This document shows positions 8,298 to 16,883 of a stretch of 64,000 bases of DNA, piece by piece; the first letter of the stretch is position 1; every line of letters starts with the position of its first letter. The translations under genes and the position numbers were made by a program. The stretch is from CAZNKU01 sp045654805 (GTDB lineage: Bacteria; Bacillota; Clostridia; Monoglobales; Firm-18): NCBI GenBank assembly GCA_045654805.1, contig JAZOOD010000066.1, forward strand, positions 62,001-126,000, given 5' to 3'. The notes below the pieces were generated by a model. That model searched no databases and was not told where the DNA came from. It was given only the letters and a program-made list of their open reading frames with translations.

Positions 8298-11200
8298 TCA
8301 AACCTTTTTTAGACCGATTGTTACCTTTTCACCATTCAAATCCCACTGCTTTTGATTATCACATTCTGTATCGAACATAACATCGTCTGCAAGGACATCT
8401 TCCATAATACCGTCCTTGTTGTTAGCAATAATTTCCTTAATCTTGTCATTACCGCTTTGGTAAAGAATGATATGGTCCATAACCTCGTATCCGCTGTCCT
8501 TACGCATTGTCTGGATTTTGCTGATAATTTCTCTTACAAAGCCTTCCTCAATAAGCTCAGGTGTAAGGTTAGTATCCAAAACAACTGTTATGCCGTAATC
8601 ACTTGCGGACTCAAAGCCTGAAACCTGTGCAGTTTCGATAAGCAAATCTTCCTTTTCAAGCTCTGCCTCTATTGTGCTCAACTGCAATTTCAAAACACCG
8701 TTTGCATTAAGTTCGTCCATAGCTGCGTTACCGTCAAGCTCAGCCAATTTACTGCGAATTTCACCAATAAACTTGCCGTATTTTGGACCAAGTGTACGAA
8801 GCTGTGGCTTAAAGCTGTATGATGTAAAGTCCTTAACCTCATCCTTAAACTCAACAGATTTAACATTAAGCTCGTCCTCAATAATTTCCTTAAAGAAATC
8901 ATCAAGCACGTTATGAGATTTAACAAACATCTTGCCTATAGGCTGACGGTTTTTGATATTGGCACTGTTACGGCAGGAACGGCCAAGTACAACTATATCC
9001 AAAACCTCTTCCATACTTTCTTCCAATGCAGAATCTATCCAATCCTCATTTGCAACAGGGAAGTCACAAAGATGTACACTTTCAGGTGCAGTTTTGTCGA
9101 TAGAGCATACAAGGTTTCTGTAAATATCCTCTGCCATAAACGGAATCATAGGTGCAGTAATTTTTGCAAACTGTACCAATGTTGTATACAAGGTCATATA
9201 CGCGTTAATTTTATCCTGTGTCATATCCTTAACCCAGAATCTTTCTCTGCTACGGCGTACATACCAGTTACTTAAATCATCAACAAAGTCCTGCAAAATT
9301 CTTGCAGTTTCAGTAATCTTGTAATTTTCAAGATTATCGTCAACTGTCTTGATTAAAGTGTTAAGCTTTGACAACAACCACTTATCCATTACGGAAAGCT
9401 TGTCATATTCAAGGCTGTACTTTGTAGCGTCAAAGCTGTCGATATTTGCATAAAGCACAAAGAATGCATAAGTGTTCCAAAGTGTGCCCATAAACTTTCT
9501 CTGTCCCTCAGTAACCGCACCTGCGTGGAAGCGGTTAGGAAGCCAAGGCGCACTGTTGGAATAGAAATACCATCTTATAGCGTCGGCACCAAATGTTTCC
9601 AAAGCCTCAAACGGGTCTACTGCGTTACCCTTTGACTTAGACATTTTCTGCCCGTTTTCGTCCTGAACGTGGCCCAAAACGATAACGTTTTTATATGGTG
9701 CTTCGTTAAATATCAAAGTAGAGATTGCAAGCAATGAATAGAACCATCCTCGAGTCTGGTCTACTGCTTCACTGATAAAGTTAGCAGGGAAGTTTTCCTT
9801 AAAAATTCCCTCATTTTCAAATGGATAATGCCATTGTGCAAAAGGCATTGCACCTGAATCAAACCAGCAATCAATAACTTCCTTTACACGAGTCATCTGC
9901 TTACCGCACTGTGGACACTTAATTGTTACAGCATCAATGTACGGTCTGTGCAGTTCAATTTCATCAGGGCAGTTGTCGGACATTTCCTTAAGTTCAGCAA
10001 TAGAGCCGATAGAATGTCTGTGACCGCATTCACATTCCCAGATATTAAGAGGTGTACCCCAATATCTGTCACGGCTTACGCCCCAATCCTGTACGTTTTT
10101 AAGCCAGTCGCCAAAACGTCCCTTACCGATACTTTCGGGAATCCAGTTTATTTTATTGTTATTTGCAATCAAATCATCCTTAACCGCAGTCATTTTGATA
10201 AACCATGATTCTCTAGCATAGTAAATAAGCGGAGTATCACATCTCCAGCAGAATGGATAGTCGTGCTCATATTTCGGAGCGTCAAACAAAAGTCCTCTGC
10301 TTTCCAAATCTACCAAAACCTTAGGGTCTGCATCCTTAACAAACAAGCCTGCAAAAGGAGTTTCTTCAGTCATTTCACCCTTTGCGTCAACAAGCTGAAC
10401 GAAAGGAAGGTTGTATCTTCTGCCCACATTGGCGTCATCTTCACCAAATGCGGGGGCGATGTGTACAATACCTGTACCGTCAGACATTGTAACATAGCTG
10501 TCACAAGTTACAAAGTGACCCTTTTTCTGCTGTTTTTCACAAATTGGTTTTACACAATCAAACAGAGGCTCATATTCCTTATGTTCAAGGTCTGTACCCT
10601 TATAAGTTTCCAAAACCTCATAAGCAGGGGCATCTTCAGTTGCAAGACCGCCCAAAACCTTGTCAAGCAAAGCGTCTGCCATATAATATGTGTAGCCGTC
10701 CGCAGCCTTAACCTTGCAATAAACCTCATCAGGGTTTACACACAAAGCGACGTTTGAAGGCAATGTCCACGGAGTAGTTGTCCACGCAAGGAAGTATGCA
10801 TCCTCGCCTATAACCTTAAAGCGAACGATTGCAGAGCGTTCCTTAACATTTTTATACCCCTGTGCAACCTCGTGTGATGATAAAGGTGTACCGCATCGTG
10901 GGCAATATGGCACAATTTTAAAGCCCTTGTAAAGCAAGTCCTTTTCCCAAATTTTCTTAAGAGCCCACCATTCAGATTCAATAAATTCGTTATGGTATGT
11001 TACATAAGGGTCATCCATATCAGCCCAGAAGCCGACTGTGTTAGAAAAATCCTCCCACATTCCCTTATATTTCCATACGCTTTCCTTACAATGGTCTATA
11101 AATGGTTCAAGTCCGTATTCTTCAATCTGCTCCTTACCGTCAAGACCCAAAAGTTTTTCAACCTCAAGTTCAACAGGCAAGCCGTGAGTATCCCATCCTG

Positions 11201-11450
11201 CTTTTCTTAAAACCTTATAGCCCTTCATAGTACGGTATCTTGGAATCATATCCTTAATAACACGTGTTAAAACGTGGCCTATATGCGGTTTGCCGTTTGC
11301 AGTAGGCGGACCGTCATAAAATGTATAAGTTTCCCCTTCTTTTCTAAAGTCAACGCTTTTTTCAAAAATATTGTTTTCATTCCAGAAGTTTAAGGTTTCT
11401 TTTTCTCTTTCTACAAAGCTCAAATTTGTAGAAACCTTGTTGTAAAGCAT
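8298..11450 (-). CDS. ileS: Isoleucyl-tRNA synthetase
   Basis: Class I synthetase of 1050 residues. HIGH signature in ANGKPHIGHVL at about 51-61, KMSKS in GQKMSKSKGN near residue 600, and CP1 editing domain with TTPWTLPSN. The zinc-type CPRCG and CPQCG pairs are visible. Length and the WGTPLNIW segment resemble the longer, eukaryote-like IleS2 class, which is known to tolerate mupirocin; that assignment is inference. The gene is preceded by an isoleucine-specific T-box leader and followed by the SGNH gene. Confidence 0.97.
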   Translation of the reverse strand: MLYNKVSTNLSFVEREKETLNFWNENNIFEKSVDFRKEGETYTFYDGPPTANGKPHIGHVLTRVIKDMIPRYRTMKGYKVLRKAGWDTHGLPVELEVEKLLGLDGKEQIEEYGLEPFIDHCKESVWKYKGMWEDFSNTVGFWADMDDPYVTYHNEFIESEWWALKKIWEKDLLYKGFKIVPYCPRCGTPLSSHEVAQGYKNVKERSAIVRFKVIGEDAYFLAWTTTPWTLPSNVALCVNPDEVYCKVKAADGYTYYMADALLDKVLGGLATEDAPAYEVLETYKGTDLEHKEYEPLFDCVKPICEKQQKKGHFVTCDSYVTMSDGTGIVHIAPAFGEDDANVGRRYNLPFVQLVDAKGEMTEETPFAGLFVKDADPKVLVDLESRGLLFDAPKYEHDYPFCWRCDTPLIYYARESWFIKMTAVKDDLIANNNKINWIPESIGKGRFGDWLKNVQDWGVSRDRYWGTPLNIWECECGHRHSIGSIAELKEMSDNCPDEIELHRPYIDAVTIKCPQCGKQMTRVKEVIDCWFDSGAMPFAQWHYPFENEGIFKENFPANFISEAVDQTRGWFYSLLAISTLIFNEAPYKNVIVLGHVQDENGQKMSKSKGNAVDPFEALETFGADAIRWYFYSNSAPWLPNRFHAGAVTEGQRKFMGTLWNTYAFFVLYANIDSFDATKYSLEYDKLSVMDKWLLSKLNTLIKTVDDNLENYKITETARILQDFVDDLSNWYVRRSRERFWVKDMTQDKINAYMTLYTTLVQFAKITAPMIPFMAEDIYRNLVCSIDKTAPESVHLCDFPVANEDWIDSALEESMEEVLDIVVLGRSCRNSANIKNRQPIGKMFVKSHNVLDDFFKEIIEDELNVKSVEFKDEVKDFTSYSFKPQLRTLGPKYGKFIGEIRSKLAELDGNAAMDELNANGVLKLQLSTIEAELEKEDLLIETAQVSGFESASDYGITVVLDTNLTPELIEEGFVREIISKIQTMRKDSGYEVMDHIILYQSGNDKIKEIIANNKDGIMEDVLADDVMFDTECDNQKQWDLNGEKVTIGLKKV

Positions 11451-11482
11451 TGCACATCCTCCTTGTAAAAATCATAATAATC

Positions 11483-11754
11483 AAAAAGACTCCGTCCGTA
11501 ATAGGACGAAGTCTAAATCGTTATACCACCTATTAACATACTATCATATGCCTCCCTGTAACGACGGGAAATCGGCTCGGCTTAATAACCATAGGCACAC
11601 AGGATTACAACCACGTATGACTGGCTTTCTGCCTTGCAACTCGGAAGTGATATTCAAACAATGGTACTTAGCACCGGGCTTACACCGCCCCCGGCTCGCT
11701 TTTGCCTTTTCGCAAAGTTTTACTGTCTTCGTCATAGTTTTTACATATTAAGTT
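11483..11754 (-). promoter_or_regulatory. T-box riboswitch (isoleucine) controlling ileS
   Basis: The minus-strand leader carries Stem I features (GACGAAGACAGTA near 11722-11736) and a specifier loop TGAATATCACTT whose ATC at 11651-11649 is an Ile codon. The T-box sequence AATAGGTGGTATAACG (about 11520-11535) has TGGT complementary to an ACCA tRNA end. A terminator GACTTCGTCC/GGACGGAGTC with TTTTT follows at 11485-11514. In known T-boxes uncharged cognate tRNA stabilises the antiterminator. The tRNA-Ile at 36275 ends ACCA, matching the TGGT. Confidence 0.92.
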
Positions 11755-11760
11755 CAATTA

Positions 11761-11789
11761 AGTATATCATAATGGGATAAATTTGTCAA
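11761..11789 (-). promoter_or_regulatory. Sigma-A promoter of ileS T-box
   Basis: TTGACA (11789-11784), 17-bp spacer, TATACT (11766-11761); predicted start near 11754. Confidence 0.8.
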
Positions 11790-11792
11790 ATC

Positions 11793-12485
11793 TTAATTAT
11801 CCGCATTTAAAAGGTATTCAATTTCCTTTGTATTAAAGTCGTGGACAAGGTTTTCTTCCTGAATTTCTATATTTTCTTCAGGTGCTTCTTCCGAAACGGG
11901 ATTTTCTTCCGTCACCACAGGTTCCTCAACCGTTTCAGGTTCAAGCTCCAATTCAACCTTTGACTGCTGAATTTTCTCCTCAACCTCCTCAACAACCTCC
12001 ATAGCTTCCTTCATACCTCTAATTTCCATAAGAGTTTTGTCGGAAGTTTCTGCCTGCTTCAAAAGACCAAGCTGAGATTCCAAAAGAGCTGTCATCTTTG
12101 CAGTATATACGTCAATACCGCGCTTTAATTCTTCATATCTGTATTCCAGCTTTTTAACTTCTTCAAATGAATTTGCAACAATTTCCTTAGCCTTGTTATT
12201 AGCATCGGCTATAATGTTAGCTGCCTTTTCCTCGGCATTTTTCTGTACCTGTTCACCTGCAGACTGTGCCACTACCAATGTACTTTGCAACGTAGTTTCA
12301 ATATTTTTATACTGCTTTACACTTTCCTCAAGCTTGGTAATACGGTCTTTACAGTCCATATTTTCCTTATAAAGTCTTTCGTAACCATCTATGACAAGGT
12401 TTAAAAATTCATCAACCTCCTGCATAGAATATCCGCTGAATGTTCTTTTGAACTCCTTGTTCTGAATATCAAGGGGTGTCAACAT
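11793..12485 (-). CDS. divIVA: DivIVA-family cell pole/division protein
   Basis: 230 residues. The N terminus has the DivIVA membrane-binding motif (FKRTFSGYSMQEVDEFL near 13-29), followed by a long coiled coil to about residue 150. The C-terminal 70 residues are very acidic (EEPVVTEENP, SEEAPEENIE) and probably disordered. DivIVA recognises negatively curved membrane at poles and septa and recruits division or polarity partners. It is followed by ylmH-yggT-sepF, the conserved division neighbourhood of Gram-positives. The promoter of the downstream ileS T-box lies directly after its stop codon. Confidence 0.93.
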   Translation of the reverse strand: MLTPLDIQNKEFKRTFSGYSMQEVDEFLNLVIDGYERLYKENMDCKDRITKLEESVKQYKNIETTLQSTLVVAQSAGEQVQKNAEEKAANIIADANNKAKEIVANSFEEVKKLEYRYEELKRGIDVYTAKMTALLESQLGLLKQAETSDKTLMEIRGMKEAMEVVEEVEEKIQQSKVELELEPETVEEPVVTEENPVSEEAPEENIEIQEENLVHDFNTKEIEYLLNADN

Positions 12486-12505
12486 AATTCTTCATCCTTT
12501 CGTAT

Positions 12506-13285
12506 TTAAATATAACGCCGCAAAGTTATAAATATCCTGCCCTTTTTAGAGGTGCCTCCTATCTTATGGAACAAGACTCTGCCGTGTCCGTGAATTGAAA
12601 GCATATCTCCCTCATTGGGCTTATAGTCATTTTTATCCTTAACTTCCCAATTAACACTTACCCCGCCGCGGGATATAAGGCCAGACACCTCTGTACGGGA
12701 AAGCCCCGTGCCTGCACTTACAATAGTGTCAAGGCGTATGGAATTTACGGAATCCGTAATTTCCTTAAACTTTTTGGGCGGTACGGAAACATTGGTAAAA
12801 TCCGAAACAGTAAGCACCACTCCGCAATTACCGATTTTCTCAATCTGTGCAACTATGTAGTCTGCAATATCATCTGTGCAAAAAATATACCCGCAATCAT
12901 CACATACAACAATGTCCCCAATCTTTTCACGCTTAATGCCCAAATTAAGCACCGCACCCATATAGTCGCGGTGGGAAAGACGGCTTTTATTTTTGGTCTG
13001 CGCCCTGATAGCCTTTATGGGAATATCCTCATTTTCAGGATACAAAAAGTCGGGATAGCACAAAAGCATACACCTTTCCGCCTCATCATATCCTCCGTAA
13101 AAGCCATAGGAAACCCCGTAGCAATCTGCAACTCTTTTTGCAAGGTTAATTTCGTGCCCGTTTAAAAACTGCGTATTCCGTATTATGTTTTTGTCAGCAA
13201 CGGCAGTTACCACGTCAATCACCCTTGACACAAGGATTTTATCCTCGTCGGTTTCCGCCATATTAAGTAACTTTTTTCTGTCCAT
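12506..13285 (-). CDS. ylmH: YlmH/RqcP2-type S4-domain RNA-binding protein
   Basis: 259 residues. The N-terminal two thirds match the YlmH domain (HEINLAKRVADCYGVSYGFYGGYDEAER and VCDDCGYIFCTDD). The C-terminal S4 domain starts near RLDTIVSAGTGLSRTEVSGLI and contains GGVSVN, the typical S4 loop. Family members help alanine-tail ribosome quality control on stalled 50S subunits (RqcP paralogue) and have historical links to division through gene position. One base separates it from yggT. Confidence 0.9.
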   Translation of the reverse strand: MDRKKLLNMAETDEDKILVSRVIDVVTAVADKNIIRNTQFLNGHEINLAKRVADCYGVSYGFYGGYDEAERCMLLCYPDFLYPENEDIPIKAIRAQTKNKSRLSHRDYMGAVLNLGIKREKIGDIVVCDDCGYIFCTDDIADYIVAQIEKIGNCGVVLTVSDFTNVSVPPKKFKEITDSVNSIRLDTIVSAGTGLSRTEVSGLISRGGVSVNWEVKDKNDYKPNEGDMLSIHGHGRVLFHKIGGTSKKGRIFITLRRYI

Positions 13286-13555
13286 TTATAAAAAATTCAC
13301 CAAAATACTAAAAATGATTCTCTGTAAAAACTGCATAATCAAAATTGCAAGAATAGGTGAAAAATCAAGTGGCAGATTCATATTCAAAAACCTGTCAATC
13401 AACCTTCTGCAAGGTGATAAAATAGGCTCTGTCGCCATATAAACCCACTGTGTCAACCTGTTGTACACAGGAAAAAACGACAGAATACATCTTGCAAAAA
13501 TAAGCATTTCATACACAGAAAAAATGGTAGAGATAAGTCTGATAACAATAATCAA
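13286..13555 (-). CDS. yggT: YggT family membrane protein
   Basis: 89 residues, two hydrophobic segments flanking the family core SFFPVYNRLTQWVYMATEPILSPCRRLIDR. YggT/YlmG proteins are small integral membrane proteins that accompany sepF in many Gram-positives and cyanobacteria and are tied to division or osmotic response. It sits between sepF and ylmH with almost no intergenic space. Confidence 0.9.
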   Translation of the reverse strand: MIIVIRLISTIFSVYEMLIFARCILSFFPVYNRLTQWVYMATEPILSPCRRLIDRFLNMNLPLDFSPILAILIMQFLQRIIFSILVNFL

Positions 13556-13566
13556 AAAATCACCTC

Positions 13567-13995
13567 TTAGTAGTTCCAGGGGAATACGCCTTTGTTTCTA
13601 AGCTCATCCTTAAAGTCGCCCATAATACCTACGTTATATGGAGCAATAAGGAATATACCTGTAGAAATCTTCTGAATATTGCCGTCCAAAGAATAAACAG
13701 CACCGCTTAAAAAGTCCACAATACGTCTTGCAATATCCTTTTCAACGCCCTCTAGGTTAATAACGACAGGCTTCTTTTGTTTCAAATGTTCTGCAATATC
13801 CTTAGCTTCATCGAAGCTTTCAGGAGTAACCACAACAACCTTAAGCTGTGTAGTAGTGTTAATATTAACAACCTTACCCTTTTTTACAGAAAAATCTACT
13901 TCTTCCCTATTATCACTTTCAAAGTATTCTTCATTTTCCAACTCGTCGTCGGTACCTGCAAAGAAGTTTGTCATTTTGTCGATAATATTTGCCAT
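13567..13995 (-). CDS. sepF: Cell division protein SepF
   Basis: 142 residues. An acidic N-terminal amphipathic region (MANIIDKMTNFFAGTDDELE) is expected to bind membrane, then a linker and the SepF core VVVTPESFDEAKDIAEHLKQ, ending LSGAVYSLDGNIQKISTGIF and APYNV. SepF bundles and anchors FtsZ at the membrane and can substitute for FtsA. It lies between yggS and yggT. Confidence 0.95.
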   Translation of the reverse strand: MANIIDKMTNFFAGTDDELENEEYFESDNREEVDFSVKKGKVVNINTTTQLKVVVVTPESFDEAKDIAEHLKQKKPVVINLEGVEKDIARRIVDFLSGAVYSLDGNIQKISTGIFLIAPYNVGIMGDFKDELRNKGVFPWNY

Positions 13996-14007
13996 TTTAT
14001 ATTCCTC

Positions 14008-14700
14008 CTAAATGTTATAATTTCTTTTACCGAAAATACTTGTCCCGATTCTGACCATATTAGAACCCATCTCTATAGCCGCCTCAAAATCACCTGACAT
14101 ACCCATAGACAAATATTCCATAGATATATTATCATATTTTTTTCGCGAAATGTCAACAAATAAATTATTACAAATTTCGAAATATTTCTTGTTTTCTTCC
14201 AAATCCGCATAAAGTGAGCCTATTGTCATAAGACCCTTTACCTTTACACACTCCATTTTTTCAGCAAATTCAAGCATTTTTTCCACTTCGCCAATGTCCA
14301 TACCTGATTTTGTTGCTTCATTTGAAATATTAACCTGCAGTAAAATATCCTGTGTAATATTATGAAGTTTGCAGTATTTTTCAATTTCTTCCATCAATTT
14401 TAATGAATCCACGGAATGTATAAGCTTAGTCTTACCTGCAACGTATTTTATTTTATTACTTTGCAACTGACCAATCTGGTGCCAGTTTACATTTTCTATA
14501 ATCTTGGATTTATCCCTTATTTCCTGTGGTCGGTTTTCACCAAAATCCGTAAGACCATAGTCCACAGCCTCCTGAATTAAAGGAATATCCACCGTTTTGG
14601 AAACAGCTATTAAATTTATATCGTCACCGCATCTGCCACTCTTTTTAGCAGCACAGTCTATGCGGTATTTGATTTCATCAATATTTTTCCCAATACTCAT
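14008..14700 (-). CDS. yggS: YggS/PLPBP family PLP homeostasis protein
   Basis: 230 residues, single alanine-racemase-like TIM barrel without the second racemase domain. PLP lysine in NLIAVSKTVDI near residue 34; conserved TDFGENRPQE and the phosphate-binding end SMGMSGDFEAAIEMGSNMVR. Family members bind PLP and influence amino-acid and keto-acid pools. The start overlaps the preceding HlyD-like gene by 4 bp (ATGA type), indicating translational coupling within the sepF operon. Confidence 0.94.
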   Translation of the reverse strand: MSIGKNIDEIKYRIDCAAKKSGRCGDDINLIAVSKTVDIPLIQEAVDYGLTDFGENRPQEIRDKSKIIENVNWHQIGQLQSNKIKYVAGKTKLIHSVDSLKLMEEIEKYCKLHNITQDILLQVNISNEATKSGMDIGEVEKMLEFAEKMECVKVKGLMTIGSLYADLEENKKYFEICNNLFVDISRKKYDNISMEYLSMGMSGDFEAAIEMGSNMVRIGTSIFGKRNYNI

Positions 14701-15953
14701 ATACTGCCGCCCTCCTTTATACCTGTACCTGAAACTATAACCTCGTCATACAAAAGGAGATTATTGCTTGCGGAATTATCTTCCTTTATTATTACATATG
14801 CCTCGTCAGAATAAAGGATATTTACATCTCTGCGCCTTATGGCACCCTCGCTGCTGACAAACACGTAATATCCGCCGTCTTCATCAATATGAACCGCGTC
14901 CTTTGAAACCTTAAATCCCTTGTAGGTCTTCCTTATTATTTCAGCCTTTGCCGTTCTGGTAGTATATATTCCCGAAAACAGGCTGTGACTTTCTATAACT
15001 ACAGCTACCTTACCATTTTCCGCTTCGGATATACTGTAAATTGTACCCTCCATAGTATCATCTGATATGTCGGTAAATCTTAAAGCTACAGAATTGCCCT
15101 CCTTCATATCTTCAACCCATTTTTCATCAACAACTGCGGCAAAATACCAATGGTAATTATCAATAATTTTAAGACACGGATTGCCCTTTTCATAGCTGTC
15201 ACGGGCCTCTGTATCAGCAGATGGAGTGTTGCTTAGATATGACGGTGTTATTGTATCAAGGTTTTTAATATTAAAATATTCCTCACAACCGTCAATTTGC
15301 GAGCACATTATACCTGCACTGCTTGCATATATTGTTGTAGACTTGCCGGAAATAGATTTTTCCAAATCCTGTTTCTGTGCCTTTAGCTTTTCCAGCGTAG
15401 TCTGTGTAGCAACGCCTTCGCCCGTATCCTTGCGTATTATTCTTATAATATCATCCTTATACTGTGTTACAGCAGATACATTTCCGGAATATACGGCCTT
15501 TACTATCATATCAATATCATTTTCAATCTGCGAAGTACCGCCCATAGTGTCACCGGCGTACAGATTTTTTTCCACACTGCTTCCCTCAATTTCATTTATA
15601 CGCTGATGGACACTGGAAAGCTCGTTTTTGACCTCATCACTTACATCCCCGCTATATATAACAGCTACCGCAGACCCTTTGGAAACTCTCTTGCCCTCGT
15701 CTGCACGGAAGCTTATAATACCCGCCTCAGGGGAATTAATTACATGCTCTTCACGTATCATATATCCTGTAACAGATATTTTATCCTCCGCTGTACCAGT
15801 CATTACAGTTTCGGTATTTATCCCTGAAACAGAATTAACAGATAAGATGTACAATGCTGTAAAAATTGCCACAATCAGCAAAACTGCAAGTATAAATAAA
15901 GTCCTTTTATTCTTTTGTTTTTTTCTTGCTTTTTTTGTTTTTTTATCCGACAA
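14697..15953 (-). CDS. HlyD-like membrane fusion protein of the sepF cluster
   Basis: About 418 residues. A Lys/Arg-rich cytosolic start (KKTKKARKKQKNKR) is followed by one membrane helix (LFILAVLLIVAIFTALYIL). The extracellular part begins with a lipoyl-like half (ISVTGYMIREEHVINSPEAG then GKRVSKGSAVAVI), continues with a coiled-coil region and ends with beta-barrel-like segments. GGTGG upstream fits the TTG at 15953; the GTG at 15965 is an alternative. No transporter gene is nearby, so a classic efflux role is not supported. Its position before yggS-sepF hints at an envelope or division function. It begins about 15 bp after miaA. Confidence 0.75.
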   Translation of the reverse strand: MSDKKTKKARKKQKNKRTLFILAVLLIVAIFTALYILSVNSVSGINTETVMTGTAEDKISVTGYMIREEHVINSPEAGIISFRADEGKRVSKGSAVAVIYSGDVSDEVKNELSSVHQRINEIEGSSVEKNLYAGDTMGGTSQIENDIDMIVKAVYSGNVSAVTQYKDDIIRIIRKDTGEGVATQTTLEKLKAQKQDLEKSISGKSTTIYASSAGIMCSQIDGCEEYFNIKNLDTITPSYLSNTPSADTEARDSYEKGNPCLKIIDNYHWYFAAVVDEKWVEDMKEGNSVALRFTDISDDTMEGTIYSISEAENGKVAVVIESHSLFSGIYTTRTAKAEIIRKTYKGFKVSKDAVHIDEDGGYYVFVSSEGAIRRRDVNILYSDEAYVIIKEDNSASNNLLLYDEVIVSGTGIKEGGSI

Positions 15954-15968
15954 GTTTAACACCACCGA

Positions 15969-16880
15969 TTATTTTGTATTTAGAATATCCATAACTTGGT
16001 CAATATTGCTTATCCAATGGATATTTTCATTACGTCGAAACCAGGTAAGCTGTCTTTTGGCATATCTGCGGCTGCTCTGCTTGATTTTGTCTGTTGCTTC
16101 ATCAAGGGTTATATGCCCCTCAAGATATTCCACAATCTCCTTATACCCAATAGCCTGCATAGATGTTGCATCCTTTTGCACACCCATATCCATAATGGCC
16201 TTTACTTCATCCACAAGCCCATTTGCAATCATTACATCAACTCGTCTGTTGATTTTGTCATACAGTGCTTCTCTGTCCATATTTATTGCAAACATAGTTG
16301 TGTTATATGGGGACGGCACACTGCGTGACTGTTCATTGTGCCATGTAATAGTCTTACCCGTAAGGTGATAAACCTCTAATGCGCGGATTATTCTTTTACG
16401 GTCTGCAACCTTTATCTTACAAGCACTATCAGGGTCGATATTCTCTAACATCTTATAAATATATTCATTACCCATTTCTTCTGCAAGCTTGTCCATTTTA
16501 TCACGATATTGTTCATCAGGCTCTATTTCAGAAAACTGAATGTTATTCACCAATGAATCCACATAAAGCCCAGTACCGCCTACCATAACAGGGATTTTAC
16601 CCCTTTGATGAATGTTGTCTATAACCTCTTTTGCACATTCACAATATCTTGCAACGGAAAATGCCTCATCAGGATTTACAATATCTATAAGGTGATGGGG
16701 TATGCCCTGACGTTCCTCCATATCAGGCTTTGCAGTACCTATATCCATATACTTATATATCTGCATAGAATCCGCATTGACAATTTCCCCGCCAAGTCTT
16801 TTTGCAACCTCAACGGACAATGCGGTTTTACCCGATGCAGTAGGTCCTGTTATAACTATCAAATCTTTAATAATAATCAT
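15969..16880 (-). CDS. miaA: tRNA dimethylallyltransferase
   Basis: 303 residues. P-loop GPTASGKTALSV near 9-20, substrate motif NADSMQIYKYMDIGTAKP and the late RYAKRQLTWFRR. MiaA adds the isopentenyl group to A37 of tRNAs reading UNN codons; MiaB, encoded 5 kb away in this window, then thiomethylates it. It starts 3 bp after mutL and is followed directly by the HlyD-like gene. Confidence 0.96.
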   Translation of the reverse strand: MIIIKDLIVITGPTASGKTALSVEVAKRLGGEIVNADSMQIYKYMDIGTAKPDMEERQGIPHHLIDIVNPDEAFSVARYCECAKEVIDNIHQRGKIPVMVGGTGLYVDSLVNNIQFSEIEPDEQYRDKMDKLAEEMGNEYIYKMLENIDPDSACKIKVADRKRIIRALEVYHLTGKTITWHNEQSRSVPSPYNTTMFAINMDREALYDKINRRVDVMIANGLVDEVKAIMDMGVQKDATSMQAIGYKEIVEYLEGHITLDEATDKIKQSSRRYAKRQLTWFRRNENIHWISNIDQVMDILNTK

Positions 16881-16883
16881 TCC

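Noticed and set aside
8298..11450. Frameshift or duplication in ileS
   Set aside because: The 1050-residue frame is continuous with HIGH, editing and KMSKS motifs in order; the extra length fits the longer IleS class.
11544..11735. Reading frames on both strands in the ileS leader
   Set aside because: They overlap T-box stem I and the T-box sequence and lack ribosome-binding sites.
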